In this document: piece after piece, positions 33,201-36,854 of the stretch
Position numbering within the stretch: the stretch's first letter is position 1
Layout of the letters: each line of letters begins with the position of its first letter
DNA from: Lutraria lutraria
Taxonomy: Eukaryota > Mollusca > Bivalvia > Venerida > Mactridae
Assembly: GCA_964023205.1 (NCBI GenBank)
Contig: OZ026835.1
Span: 13,908,414-13,972,413 of the forward strand
Direction: 5' to 3'
DNA length: 64,000 nucleotides
Notes under the pieces: model-generated
Told to the model about the DNA's origin: nothing
What the model saw: the letters and a program-made list of their open reading frames with translations, nothing else
The model's database searches: none
Made by a program: the position numbers and the translations under genes

Positions 33201-33587
33201 TAATAAAGAAAATATTAAATAACAGAAAATCTGAAGCAAATATTAAAATAAGAAAACTACGGAAAATGTATAACTTAAGTTTACTTTCTAAATCTCACAA
33301 ATAATATGTACCATCAATATAACTGATATATTTAAGGACAAAAATTAACTGTAACTTTTAGAAAACATCATTCTTAATTTTGAAACCATCGCACGAATGA
33401 TATAAAATCTGGCTATACTTTAAAGTCTACTAACCAGTTTCTGTCACTAGTTTGTTTCCCATGATATTAAATGATCCAGTATTCAAACAGAAGTTGAGTT
33501 TAGCAAACACAGTGTCTCTCTTGAGAACAGATTTATCATCCTCACCATCACCAAGTACAAACTCCATTTCATCTTGTAACTCTTGTT
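103..33587 (-). CDS. VPS13D: VPS13D (bridge-like lipid transfer protein), partial, with disabling lesions
   Basis: Known role of the family: VPS13D bridges membranes (ER to mitochondria and peroxisomes) and moves phospholipids along a hydrophobic groove built from repeated beta units. Seen here: 32 minus-strand exons whose translations match successive VPS13D blocks in the right order, including the UBA domain (exon at 4077-4237) that marks VPS13D among VPS13 proteins, and the GDYYNR..WEPLIEQW block. Nearly all exons have AG acceptors and GT donors, and most joins keep phase. The chorein N-terminus is not in the window and the C-terminus lies beyond position 1. Oddities: in-frame TAA at 20920-20922, frame breaks near 20540, 20447, 31835 and 33090, DNA transposons inside the exons at 16988-20625 and 15255-16405, and phase gaps suggesting lost exons. 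Identity is near certain. Whether this copy is functional is doubtful: pseudogene, null haplotype or consensus errors are all possible. Confidence 0.88.
272..1373. mobile_element. pogo/Tigger-like non-autonomous DNA element
   Basis: Starts CAGTAAAACCCCGATTATTC and ends with its inverted copy ..CAGGGTTTTACTG. It is flanked by TA on both sides (270-271 and 1374-1375), as expected for Tc1/mariner/pogo insertions. No transposase ORF. It lies in a VPS13D intron. The same family recurs at 57011-57945. Confidence 0.85.
1530..1685 (-). repeat. truncated tRNA-derived SINE (body and tail)
   Basis: Read on the minus strand it matches the SINE at 16612-16806 (shared blocks such as AGTACTGGTT and GTGAACTGTCTG..TCATATGA). 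It ends in the tail TGTTGAAAAAGGGCGC and AAAC repeats. The tRNA-like head is missing. Confidence 0.75.
1720..1783 (-). CDS. VPS13D: VPS13D exon
   Basis: A short exon encoding CYAQWKNYTLPEKKLAIEIS, the continuation of the WEPLIEQW block. Acceptor TTATTTTAG, donor ATATCAG|GTAGTC. Phases fit both neighbours. Confidence 0.88.
2089..2223. repeat. small foldback element
   Basis: CAATGTGTACACTACGGT at the left end is mirrored by ACCGTATGGTACACATTG at the right end. A related inverted motif (TGACGTCACGCTATGT) occurs again near 2463-2480. It lies in the intron between the VPS13D exons at 1720 and 2497. Confidence 0.55.
2497..2608 (-). CDS. VPS13D: VPS13D exon, YYNR/WEP block
   Basis: Contains GKAGFQISGDYYNRTSAGW and EPLIEQW, the hallmark 'GDYYN..L.GWEP.IEPW' block shared by VPS13 proteins. 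Acceptor AATGTTTCAG, donor TGGAG|GTATGA. Confidence 0.95.
2750..2860. repeat. dispersed repeat fragment (copy near 51845)
   Basis: Shares CTGTTGTTTAACAG, an aligned GGTCATTTC/GATCATTTCC block and AACCAGACATTT with 51842-51945. Intronic, with no coding potential seen. Confidence 0.6.
3067..3146 (-). CDS. VPS13D: VPS13D exon, 3' limit uncertain
   Basis: GGTLSFDVSGSDSEESHG follows the previous exon in phase (acceptor GCTGTAACAG). The donor is unclear: CCT|GTAGCT is taken here, but it leaves phase 0 while the next exon needs phase 1. An alternative donor or a missing micro-exon is possible. Confidence 0.6.
3391..3472 (-). CDS. VPS13D: VPS13D exon
   Basis: Contains TFCLCLIDDCQDADIPLVEL, the 'C.CFIDDC.D.D.PL.EL' block just after the UBA. 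The acceptor is TTGTTACAG and the donor TTATG|GTAACT. Phases match the exons on both sides. Confidence 0.93.
3660..4076 (-). repeat. 31-bp minisatellite that duplicates a 5' splice site
   Basis: ACCTCA occurs at 3765, 3796, 3827 and every 31 bp to 4075 (11 registers), with more diverged copies back to about 3660. Read on the gene strand each unit contains ATTGAG|GTAATGTTG, the exact end of the UBA exon plus its donor. The array starts at the true donor (4077) and runs into the intron. Reading through any unit adds 31 bases and meets an in-frame stop. Confidence 0.95.
4077..4237 (-). CDS. VPS13D: VPS13D exon encoding the UBA domain
   Basis: LMELNFSREYCLKALKKTND then NVEEAAVWL is a canonical ubiquitin-associated fold pattern (hydrophobic-x-x-[LM]-[GN]-F .. 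ALx....N.E.A..WL). Among VPS13 proteins only VPS13D carries a UBA. It binds Lys63-linked ubiquitin in the human protein. Acceptor TTTATTGTAG. The donor is ATTGAG|GTAATG, the site copied along the neighbouring 31-bp array. Confidence 0.95.
4480..4600. repeat. dispersed repeat fragment
   Basis: Shares CAGTGGCAGCTTGACTTAAC-like sequence with 33662-33765 (AGTGGCAGCTTGACTCAACC). Intronic. No exon could be found here, although reading phase predicts a missing short exon in this intron. Confidence 0.55.
4628..4759 (-). CDS. VPS13D: VPS13D exon before the UBA domain
   Basis: 44 codons with MNVRLSYQDMKLFLAIMDSL, matching 'DIRLSYNDVQLFLAI..S.P'. Acceptor ATGTCTTCAG, donor TTACAG|GTTAGA. It ends in phase 0, but the UBA exon starts with two bases of a split codon, so a short exon between them is missing or unrecognised. 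Confidence 0.92.
5387..6534. mobile_element. hAT-type MITE with 8-bp TSD
   Basis: The ends are TAGGGATGTCAATTTG and ..TTTACATCCCTA, flanked by the 8-bp duplication GTTAAGAG at 5379-5386 and 6535-6542. The sub-terminal regions are rich in CGGTTAATCGATTAACC palindromes at both ends. An 8-bp TSD and these ends fit the hAT superfamily. The internal 149-codon ORF (5578-6027) has no recognisable domain. Intronic in VPS13D. Confidence 0.9.
6736..6975 (-). CDS. VPS13D: VPS13D exon
   Basis: 80 codons containing LEVFSCSLQAEEETALSIVD and SIDLNVNPLP, matching 'IEVFSC.L..E..TALSIVDP'. Acceptor ATATATTTCAG, donor CTTGAG|GTATTT. Phase 0 at both ends. Confidence 0.94.
7353..7451 (-). CDS. VPS13D: VPS13D exon
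   Basis: 33 codons including FELKLNVTDTEFVVVENLV and NAVLLK, matching 'VNVTGTEFVV.ED......AIILK'. Acceptor TCTCTCTCAG, donor TTGAAG|GTAAGC. Confidence 0.93.
7823..7962 (-). CDS. VPS13D: VPS13D exon, Ser/Thr linker
   Basis: A Ser/Thr-rich linker ending GGIITKRGGPPIEQ, equivalent to the 'GVVTKR..LP' stretch of vertebrate VPS13D. Acceptor ATGAATGTAG, donor GAACAG|GTATTT. Confidence 0.87.
8053..8285 (-). repeat. tRNA-derived SINE, near full length
   Basis: On the minus strand the head has an A-box-like TGGTCTAGTGAT and a B-box-like TATTCAAATCCC, followed by the conserved body (ACCACTGATCTTCC / TAATGGAGG region read on the plus strand). A second body copy lies at 53045-53220. It resembles bivalve SINEs with a conserved central domain. 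Confidence 0.75.
8520..8741 (-). CDS. VPS13D: VPS13D exon
   Basis: Contains RRSVFERILQPTKFSSSDS, LELHYRATLDGAEFKVILNN and SFDWLINLQEFI, the 'F..I.QP.K....ELH.R.T.......V..NL....FDWLL...F' block. Acceptor AAATTTCAG, donor TGCAG|GTAATG. Confidence 0.93.
8790..9020 (-). repeat. dispersed repeat, paired with 41455-41672
   Basis: Read on the minus strand it shares TTTGGTTTCCGA, GGATTGGTTTCA, ATACAGGTCAAGT and TTTCTAGTTT in order with 41455-41672 on the plus strand. It occupies the place where a conserved VPS13D exon would be expected. Confidence 0.7.
9173..9469 (-). repeat. 33-bp minisatellite that duplicates a second 5' splice site
   Basis: Nine units start TGATCCCTATGAATT every 33 bp from 9173 to 9437. 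On the gene strand each contains GGGATCA|GTAGAGC, the end and donor of the VPS13D exon at 9470-9583. Because 33 is a multiple of three, two plus-strand frames stay open across it, giving artefact ORFs. In the VPS13D frame every unit has a stop codon. Confidence 0.95.
9470..9583 (-). CDS. VPS13D: VPS13D exon
   Basis: Contains TVLSGDVWTVIAMAVDLHNV then ELLTSHQVDPNHPEGS, 38 codons. This matches the VPS13D 'TVLSGEV.......D..NVS.EL' block. Acceptor TTCTATTTTAG. The donor is GGGATCA|GTAGAG, and this junction is the founder-like unit of the 33-bp array that follows. Phase at the donor is 0, while the next exon found needs phase 1. Confidence 0.92.
9600..10496. other. intron segment with a tRNA-like SINE head
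   Basis: No exon recognised. On the minus strand at about 10297-10385 there is a degenerate tRNA-like stretch: A-box-like TAGCACGATCGG and B-box-like GGGTTCGAAAC, about 55 bases apart. This suggests an old SINE head rather than a tRNA gene. A local duplication, TTACATTTGTAG.CCACTGT, occurs twice near 9815-9870. Confidence 0.45.
10508..10847 (+). repeat. left terminal inverted repeat of the MULE
   Basis: Matches the reverse complement of 14659-14997. Near the tip it holds five direct copies of a 16-mer, GGACAAAAGCTCCCCC or close variants (one is GGACAATCGCTCTCCC), which are likely transposase-binding sites. Confidence 0.9.
11266..11415 (+). CDS. MULE exon 1, FLYWCH-like zinc finger
   Basis: Starts MEILTYNGKQKLCNDGHAYT and goes on through RWECSQRVAKSCKGSI, the F/Y..G....L...G..Y......W.C.....C.g pattern of FLYWCH fingers that open MULE transposases. 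The donor AATGTAAGTG follows codon 50. Phase 0. Confidence 0.8.
12451..12609 (+). CDS. MULE exon 2
   Basis: Acceptor TATATTACAG, then HSHEGDRFAIEGMKLKHEI, completing the FLYWCH region ('HSHEGD'-like metal ligands), and AAANRGQPGQILAD. Donor TTGAG|GTATAA. Phase 0 at both ends. Confidence 0.78.
12944..13108 (+). CDS. MULE exon 3, truncated
   Basis: Acceptor TTTTTTTTCAG. Encodes RKKRGGAPTEPAQSASIPNP and ends TTPDGDEPFLI followed by TAG. In MULE proteins 'FLI/FLL' is normally followed by the catalytic core; here the frame stops instead. Confidence 0.7.
   Translation, partial: VRASAGNIDSLKRSIRRKKRGGAPTEPAQSASIPNPLPTQYTTTTPDGDEPFLI
13246..13863 (+). CDS. MULE transposase C-terminal exon
   Basis: Acceptor TTTATTTACAG, then GCFYHLTQATWRRIQSVGLQ, DTVVDYFDSNYVSGPFR, and RTNNVCESWNNGFKHLVGH. 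These are the C..H motif and the 'R.NN..E.W...F' block of MULE transposases with the final catalytic Glu. 206 codons without a stop, then donor CTTCAG|GTATAA. The preceding D..D region is missing. Confidence 0.88.
13905..14240 (+). repeat. tandem duplication, about 170 bp unit
   Basis: AGTGGAGCGTTGTACT..ATTCGAG and the downstream ATGTATCTGTCTGTATGTA are present at about 13913 and again at about 14084. A second, shorter tandem duplication (about 73 bp, with ATACGGGTATGGCACGTACT) lies at 14400-14545. Confidence 0.85.
14659..14997 (-). repeat. right terminal inverted repeat of the MULE
   Basis: Reverse complement of the left end, with the same run of GGGGGAGCTTTTGTCC motifs. Confidence 0.9.
15255..16405 (-). 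CDS. VPS13D: VPS13D exon split by a 0.9 kb hAT element
   Basis: Acceptor CGTTTTAG at 16405, then KLLKEKCMLNLQIERNLE, SVPDIRVQGSLSSVHCCLDV and KLIRCLLDHNLGEKF. The codons are interrupted at 16188 by a hAT element (15286-16188). They resume at 15285 to the donor CATTCAG|GTACAT at 15255. Removing the element and one GTGTCATC copy gives ..KKELMTHMQNPNIQ in phase 0, which joins TVLSGDVW of the next exon. With the element in place the frame stops at once. Confidence 0.88.
15286..16188. mobile_element. hAT-type element inserted in a VPS13D exon
   Basis: The ends are CAGGGCTAAAAAAAACCGAC and ..TTTTTATGAGCCCTG, flanked by the 8-bp duplication GTGTCATC (15278-15285 and 16189-16196). TIR plus 8-bp TSD fit hAT. 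No transposase. The insertion point is inside VPS13D codons, and removing it restores the conserved reading frame. Confidence 0.93.
16612..16806 (-). repeat. tRNA-derived SINE, full length
   Basis: On the minus strand it opens with the tRNA-like CTGTGGTCGAGTGGTTAAGG (A box TGGTCGAGTGG) and a degenerate B box (GACTTCAAATC). It then has the conserved body and tail TTGAAAAGGAGCGTAAAAAC and ends TGTAACAAAA. It lies in the intron between the two interrupted VPS13D exons. Confidence 0.85.
16988..20625 (-). CDS. VPS13D: VPS13D exon split by a 2.8 kb transposon
   Basis: The exon begins at 20625 (acceptor TATATTAAAG) with RILLDIEAGSPIILIPHSS, then VADLGRLSVRNCFQFDG, a Ser-rich linker, and CLLDVLDVRLCDMDLFSAER near 19900. 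The coding sequence is interrupted after codons for SCVI at 19825 by an inserted element (17002-19824). It resumes at 17001 for the last codons before donor GACAG|GTGTGT at 16988. With the element and one TATAA copy removed, the exon ends ..PSCVIQRQ in phase 0 and runs straight into the next exon. Two single-base frame changes (near 20540 and in the A-run at 20445-20449) offset each other. Confidence 0.88.
17002..19824. mobile_element. DNA transposon with internal satellite, inserted in a VPS13D exon
   Basis: Terminal inverted repeats of 32 bp start CCAGAGACGTATAATACAAG. The 5-bp duplication TATAA flanks it at 16997-17001 and 19825-19829. No transposase ORF was found. The superfamily is unclear: a 5-bp TSD with CCAG ends fits none of the common classes well. 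It holds a six-unit satellite at 18265-19483. Confidence 0.85.
18265..19483 (+). repeat. alternating ~202-bp satellite (three dimers)
   Basis: GTTTTAGCGAGTACAGTTTT recurs at 18451, 18653, 18855, 19056, 19257 and 19458, every 201-202 bp. Downstream sequence alternates between type 1 (ATTTGCTAGGCCTAGAATTT) and type 2 (TATGACTCGGCCAGGAATTT), so the real repeat is a dimer of about 404 bp. GAAACTTCGGGCAACCATCA is shared by all units. Confidence 0.93.
20860..21040 (-). CDS. VPS13D: VPS13D exon with premature TAA
   Basis: YGLPDPWLKRDYDMKMKLRM then SSVRYTHTNKFQAEILGFV, a stop (TAA at 20920-20922), then QFLQLQDVLGRMRAASAGKK in the same frame. Human VPS13D, from memory, has Gln at the stop position, so one CAA to TAA change would do it. 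Acceptor TATTTTACAG, donor AAGAAG|GTTAGA. The downstream half is still perfectly recognisable. Confidence 0.92.
21045..21990. other. VPS13D intron segment with dispersed repeat
   Basis: 21395-21600 belongs to a family also present at 27708-27900 and 47880-48065 (TTTTTAAAACACAATGC.CCC, GACCTGAAAATGC, AAAGTTTGGTACAAAC). No exon was found, although reading phase shows that one or more VPS13D exons should lie here. Confidence 0.65.
21995..22299 (-). CDS. VPS13D: VPS13D exon
   Basis: Starts LNPNTPPPSPQM and continues to FVDVDFNCLDAKINQQTWVV and LLDFPGLG. This is the strongly conserved VPS13D 'DVDFNCLD.....QTWVV.LDF.G.G' block. Acceptor ATATTTCAG, donor CCTG|GTAAGT. It leaves phase 1, but the next exon found needs phase 2, so at least one exon is missing in between. 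Confidence 0.92.
22630..22930 (-). CDS. VPS13D: VPS13D exon
   Basis: Contains MNGSLGGFHVYDITPEHKR and later KAFSFSFSKPLKM, then an acidic tail. This corresponds to the 'MNGSLG.L...D.T' and 'LSF.F' blocks. Acceptor polypyrimidine TTTTTTTAG, donor GCAT|GTAGAA. In vertebrate VPS13D as I remember it, several hundred residues follow before the TPPPSP motif. Here TPPPSP is in the very next exon. Confidence 0.87.
23172..23322 (-). CDS. VPS13D: VPS13D exon
   Basis: Contains IEVTAEFNRLSILMMRL and ARKVATATM, the 'E...LN.L.LR...KIATA' block. Acceptor TTCTTGCAG, donor TTG|GTGAGT. Phases match both sides. Confidence 0.9.
23607..24161. mobile_element. MITE with ~180-bp inverted repeats and 9-bp TSD
   Basis: The left arm ATAGGTAGCTGTATCAG is mirrored by the right arm ending ..CTGATACAGCCACCTGT, and the arms match for about 180 bp. 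The 9-bp duplication GAATACAAC flanks it (23598-23606 and 24162-24170), consistent with a Mutator-like MITE. The loop has its own palindrome around CTGATTGGTC/GACCAATCAG. It lies in a VPS13D intron. Confidence 0.9.
24300..24390. repeat. fragment of a CAGTCAAACC-type MITE
   Basis: Carries AAATAAAGGCAACTGTCACT and GACTTGACTGTAC, related to the elements at 25603 and 31333. Confidence 0.5.
24441..24577 (-). CDS. VPS13D: VPS13D exon
   Basis: Starts NMETVAEIVSFRKRTVPQ, matching the 'NPET..E...F....P' helix that follows NNLDII in VPS13D, then a basic/Ser linker. Acceptor TAATTGTAG, donor AAACAG|GTAAAG. Confidence 0.9.
25221..25409 (-). CDS. VPS13D: VPS13D exon
   Basis: Contains ALIIMDFEMI and NVANLQFNNLDII, matching the 'L....QVNNLDII' block. 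Acceptor ATTTTGCAG, donor AATAG|GTAAGT. It joins the next exon as NNLDIIANMETV. Confidence 0.92.
25603..25783. mobile_element. short MITE, CAGTCAAACCTG ends
   Basis: Starts CAGTCAAACCTGTGAACAAG and ends ..GCAGGTTTGACTG, an inverted pair. The middle repeats the 'CCTTTATT..GGTGGC' motif. The family recurs at 29265-29425, 31333-31637 and 45350-45545. Confidence 0.75.
25827..26005 (-). CDS. VPS13D: VPS13D exon, Pro/Ser-rich linker
   Basis: Encodes a disordered Pro/Ser/Thr-rich linker that starts MDSTNGSIRDS and ends with a helix-like VMSRAYQALMNM. Acceptor TATCCATAG, donor ATGG|GTAAGA, a strong donor. Confidence 0.85.
26211..26672. mobile_element. MITE with TGGGTTTTCCA ends
   Basis: GGTGGGTTTTCCAATTTCCA at the left is mirrored by ..TACTGGAAAACCCAT at the right. 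Several CACCGTAATT motifs occur between them. CAAG is present on both flanks. Superfamily unknown. Intronic in VPS13D. Confidence 0.65.
26765..26930 (-). CDS. VPS13D: VPS13D exon
   Basis: Contains TVHSLLVVDALQMYGQDFEL followed by LVASHRN, a very well conserved VPS13D segment. Acceptor ATGTTTTCAG, donor TTGC|GTAGGA. Both phases fit. Confidence 0.93.
27279..27549 (-). CDS. VPS13D: VPS13D exon, Ser/Gln linker and start of next unit
   Basis: Starts IQTINSCIKTLSSQ, runs through a Ser/Gln/Asn-rich linker, and ends in EESQLLLMQFSVNQMSFEI, matching the VPS13D 'ESQLLL..F.V' unit. Acceptor TCTTTTCTCAG, donor AGAG|GTAATA. Confidence 0.9.
27708..27900. repeat. dispersed repeat, copy 2
   Basis: The same family as 21395-21600 and 47880-48065, sharing GTTTTTAAAACACAATGC, GACCTGAAAATGCACAGGTC and TTAAAGTTTGGTACAAAC. 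Confidence 0.75.
28067..28157 (-). CDS. VPS13D: VPS13D exon
   Basis: Translates to RLIYTTDPNYPTVVVSGNLP plus a short tail, a strongly conserved VPS13 block (RLIYT.DP.YP...SGNLP). Acceptor TCTTTCAG, donor CAGAAG|GTAATT. Confidence 0.92.
28383..28600. repeat. MITE with CAGTACAACCTCTCC end
   Basis: Starts ACAGTACAACCTCTCCAGG, and its far end repeats the inverted motif GAGAGGTTGC. A related copy at 45557-45725 starts ACAGTAAAACCTCTCC and ends AGAGGTTGTACCGT. Probably a Tc1/pogo-like MITE. Confidence 0.6.
28605..28736 (-). CDS. VPS13D: VPS13D exon
   Basis: Contains YTLELTDLQVMSGHMKDNW then a block ending SISLQLER. This matches the VPS13D 'Y.L...DLQ.....KDNW' unit. Acceptor TTCTATAG, donor AAAG|GTATCT. 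Both phases fit. Confidence 0.9.
29087..29216 (-). CDS. VPS13D: VPS13D exon, Pro/Glu-rich linker
   Basis: Encodes a low-complexity linker (TPMSTPPNEAEE) and ends NNKLYDK, which runs into the YTLEL block of the next exon in phase. Acceptor TTGCTTGCAG, donor ACAA|GTGAGT. Confidence 0.85.
29265..29425. repeat. CAGTCAAACC-type MITE fragment
   Basis: Contains repeated CTGAATAAAGGCCACC, as in 31333-31637. The ends are decayed. Confidence 0.6.
29845..30035. repeat. dispersed repeat, ACAAGAG..CTCAC family
   Basis: Begins ACAAGAGTGCTGCAAGCAG, contains GCTCATCTGCTCACC, and ends near ATCACAATAGCTCAAC. This is a short diverged member of the hairpin-ended family abundant at 35-59 kb. Confidence 0.5.
30124..30289 (-). 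CDS. VPS13D: VPS13D exon, repeated beta-groove unit
   Basis: Contains KRWHINLDVAAPQIIIP and VLDLGHLKFQNTQ, the typical 'W.I.LD..AP.I..P' and 'LDLG.L' pattern of a VPS13 groove unit. Acceptor TTATTCACAG, donor GAAG|GTATAC. Confidence 0.9.
30698..30789 (-). CDS. VPS13D: VPS13D exon, basic helical linker
   Basis: Translates to AAKRQYETLKRQTKAEF followed by a Leu/Glu-rich stretch, as in the charged helical region before the next beta block of VPS13D. Acceptor CTCTTATAG, donor GAGAAG|GTTTGT. Phases match both neighbours. Confidence 0.85.
31333..31637. mobile_element. CAGTCAAACC-type MITE, longer copy
   Basis: Starts CAGTCAAACCTGTGAATAAA and ends ..AACACAGGTTGACTG, with three internal copies of a GGCC/GTCC-TTTATTCA..GGTCA motif at roughly 70-bp spacing. 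Confidence 0.75.
31777..31897 (-). CDS. VPS13D: VPS13D exon with in-frame TAG / frame break
   Basis: Starts SIVTQPLDIIYNKKAF, the QPL.IIY block of VPS13. In the inherited frame a TAG follows at 31834-31836. The end of the exon (VFVSKKSDSALS) is open only in the frame that fits the next exon. One missing base just before the TAG would explain both the stop and the shift. Acceptor CTGTTACAG, donor TGTCAG|GTTTAT. Confidence 0.8.
32544..32683 (-). CDS. VPS13D: VPS13D exon
   Basis: Contains LFQLTYEKNPF, matching the conserved ..YEKNP.. block of VPS13 proteins. The acceptor is TATAATTTTAG and the donor CTACAG|GTACTT. It enters in phase 0 and leaves in phase 2, matching both neighbours. Confidence 0.85.
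32994..33165 (-). CDS. VPS13D: VPS13D exon, carries a frame break
   Basis: The first part reads TTYSIMELQCNAIEMMFD in the frame set by the previous exon. The last part reads GLTVGGLQLFDKM in another frame, and that frame joins the next exon in phase. The two halves therefore need one extra base near 33087-33094. As given, frame 1 meets TGA at 33071-33073. Acceptor ATAATGTAG, donor AAA|GTATGA. Confidence 0.8.
33435..33587 (-). CDS. VPS13D: VPS13D exon, segment downstream of chorein domain
   Basis: The translation is acidic, then contains KRDTVFAKLNF, which aligns with the block following the chorein/N-terminal region of VPS13D. The acceptor is TACTTATTAG and the donor G|GTTAGTAG. It leaves phase 1, which the next exon fits. 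This is the most 5' VPS13D exon I can place. It starts with a split codon, so upstream exons must exist. Confidence 0.85.
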
Positions 33588-34240
33588 CTAATAAGTAGAA
33601 ATTATAATAAAACATGTCATATTCTGTAGTACAATAAACAACAAGAAGCTGTATTCAATCTACACATACTCCCCTAGTGGCAGCTTGACTCAACCTTGTA
33701 TGGACGGACGGTTGGTCTGGCTAGGCAATCATTATAGACCTTCGCATCACCTGCCTTTACAGAAAATATAAATCACTAAATCCAAATCTTTACTATATCT
33801 GAATTCACCGTAACAGTAACATCACTGTAACAAGTACAATAATGTAACAAAACAAACTTGTACAGAATTTTACATTTTAAATATATGAATATATTGCTGT
33901 GATCATTATGATTATTATAGTGACAAAAAAGATATCAGACACAACCACACACACACAGTCACTTATATATAGAACGTTCTAAAGAAACTCCAAACCAACA
34001 GCATACAAACTGACTACTAATCTCATGATGAAAAACTTCGTAAGCAACATACATTAGTATCTCTTAACATTTTACAAGAGGTGTTTACAACTTACAAACT
34101 AAAGAAGTTGGTAAAATTGACAAATTTTTCAGTATGATATGATGTACTGTGACATGTGTTGTATCAAATTTATGCATGAATGTCATCCATTTCCTGGTCA
34201 TGCATTTCCATCATGCATAGTTTTGTTGAGTCAAGGTAAG
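33588..34240. other. non-coding, dispersed repeat fragment
   Basis: 33662-33765 is a copy of the repeat at 4480-4600. Otherwise I see AT-rich sequence with a short CA run near 33945. No exon was recognised, and the upstream VPS13D exons are not here. Confidence 0.5.
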
Positions 34241-34990
34241 CACACTTACACTGGAATTCTAAGATTCTCATAAAACTGACATTTCTAGAAATGTAATAAA
34301 ATCAAAAGTAACCATACCATACCAAATCTGTTCTCATCACATATTTCCATTGATCTACACTACTTGTATGTAATGGTCCCATCTTTCAACTATCTACAAT
34401 TAAAGAGTAAATGAAAGATAAAAATTTGTCGTAAAGCTTCTGCGCAAGAAAATTTTCTCTCAAACTGCCATTTCTAAAATGTTAATAAACTCCAAAGTAA
34501 ACGTAGCATGGCCATGCCTTTTGTGGCACTGATTTCCATTGATGTCCATTACTAGCATGTGCACTTTCAATGCTCCAGACCAAATAATGGTAGAGATATT
34601 GAAAATCAAAGACTTTCAGCAACTCTCGGAGAATTTTCACGGATATGGTTATTTCTAGAATTTCAATAAAGTCAAAAGTAAGCAGAGCATAGCAAATTCA
34701 ACCTTGCCACAGACTTTTGTTCATGCCAACTACTTGTAAGTAAAGTTGCATCCATGTACCAACAACGCTTCAGGAGAAAATAAAAAAATTAGATTAGTTA
34801 AAAAATCTTGAAGGTAGGAATCTTTCTCAAAACTGACATTTCTAGAAATGTAATAAAATCAACAGTAACCATACCATACCAAATCTGTTCTCATTACAGA
34901 TTTCCATTGATATACACTACATGTACATCTCTTACAGGTCAAACTACATGACTCTATCAACAGAAAAACACTGAATTTGCACGTGCACCA
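34240..34990 (+). repeat. tandem repeat, ~180-190 bp unit, about four copies
   Basis: ACTGACATTTCTAGAAATGT-like blocks followed by AATAAA.TCAA.AGTAA occur at about 34275, 34465, 34640 and 34826. Copies 1 and 4 are nearly identical (CATACCATACCAAATCTGTT). Confidence 0.8.
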
Positions 34991-35099
34991 TGTGGCAAGT
35001 GTGAATCTTCGAAATATCTTTAAACCACAGATAAACAGAAAATGGGATGAATGTCCATTAAGGAAAGGGCCCACACCATTGGCCTTATTCAGCTAAGAA

Positions 35100-35781
35100 T
35101 ATCAAAAAATAAATAGTTTTGTTAAGAGTAAGTCTATGTAAAATCAAGTTACCCCCGAGGCGGAGCCAATTTTGACCCCAGGGGCAAAATTTGAATAAAC
35201 TTGGTAGAGGTCAACTAGACAATGCTACACACCAAATATCAAATCTCGGTAGGCATTGTAGTTTCTGACAAGAAGATTTTTAAAACCCTAAATAAGTATA
35301 TGTAAATTCAAGTTACCCCAAGGGCGGGGCCAATTTTGACCCTAGAACCATAATTTGAACAAACTTGGTAGAGGTCCACTAGACAATGCTACACACCAAA
35401 TATCTAAACCCTAGGCATTGTAGTTTCTGACAAGAAGATTTTTAAAATTTCCCTATATAAGCCTATGTAAAATCAAGTGACCACTGGGGCGGGGCCAATT
35501 TTGACCCTAGGGCAATACTTTGAAGGAAGTTGGTAGAGGTCCACTAGACAATGCTACAAACCAAATAATTAGGCTATAGGCCCTGTGGTTTTGGACGAGA
35601 AGATTTTTAAAGTTTTTCCTATTGGTTGCCATGGCAACCAGAGTTTTTAATGAAAATAATTTTAACAACTTTGGTAGAGCTTCATGCAAGGAACATCCAT
35701 GTAAAGTTTCGTTGAAATTGGCCAACTGGTTAAAAAGGCTAATATTATGTTGTTTAAAGCAATAATTATTGTTGACGCACG

Positions 35782-35812
<31 letters not shown>

Positions 35813-35875
35813 GGACGATGGACATCACGCGATCACACGATCACAATCACTTCGTGCTTTTAATGAATTTGTGAG
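35100..35875 (+). repeat. tandem repeat ~170 bp ending in CA microsatellite
   Basis: GCGGGGCCAATTTTGACCCT-like motifs followed by TTGGTAGAGGTCCACTAGAC repeat about four times. It then passes into TTGCCATGGCAACCAGAG and a CA run (about 35785-35812). Related blocks are at 43190-43400, 52280-52900 and 55330-55770. Confidence 0.8.
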
Positions 35876-35926
35876 CTAAAAATACGTAGTACATTGATAT
35901 TTCGAAAGGGAAATATTTGGTTCTAT

Positions 35927-36850
35927 GAACAAGAGGGCCACATTGGTCCTTTACCGCTCACCTGAGAACCAAGGCCAATAATCAATGACCAGGTAATATA
36001 GTTTCCATCTCGTAAAACTCATTGTTTCGTAGATTTTGAGATCAAAACCAACAATGAAGGTATAATACTGTTAAACAAGCTAAAACGTAGCAAATTTTCT
36101 AATCCAAGGGTCCATAACTCTTGAAGTTGTGTGTCCAAAACCATAAGGTCATACACATTCATTGTAAATATCTTGAAGATGTAATCCGATTCTGCCCATA
36201 ATCGAACTTGTTCGAGATCTTTTGGTTATACTCATTTACTGAAAATATTATTAGGATCGGTGTATAAATGGAGGCGCTAGTGTGTAAACAAGCTAAAATA
36301 TAGCAAATTTGCTAAGTCAAGGGCCCATAACTCTTGAAGTTCTGAACCGATTTCGCCCATAATCAAACTTGTTCGAGATCTTCTGGTTATACTCACTTAC
36401 TGAAAATATTATTAGAATCAGTGTATAAATGAATGCGCTAGAGTGTAAACAAACTCAAATATAGTAAATTTTCTAAGTCAAGGGCCCATAACTCTTGAAG
36501 TTCTGGTCCGATATTGCCCATAATCGAACTTGTCCAAGATCGTTTGGTTACACACATTTACTGAAAATATGATCAGGATTGGTGAATAAATGAAGGCGCT
36601 AGAGTGTAAACAAGCTAAATATAGCAAATTTTGTAATTCAAGGGCCCATAACTCTAGAAGTTGTTATCTGATTTTGCCCATAATCGAACTTAGCCGAAAC
36701 ATTGTGGCCATATACATTGTGAGCAAGTTTAATCAAGATTCGGAAAGAGTTGCGGTTGCTAGAGTGTAAACAAACTAATTGTGGACGGACGACGGACGCC
36801 GGACATTCACCGATCCTAAAAGCTCACCTGATGAATCAGGTGAGCTAAAA
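35927..36850 (+). repeat. hairpin-ended dispersed element
   Basis: Begins ACAAGAGGGCCACATTGGTCC and ends with the hairpin AGCTCACCTGAT/ATCAGGTGAGCT followed by AAAAA. Internal units of about 150-170 bp repeat AAGGGCCCATAACTCTTGAA. No plausible coding sequence. Confidence 0.8.
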
Positions 36851-36854
36851 AGAA

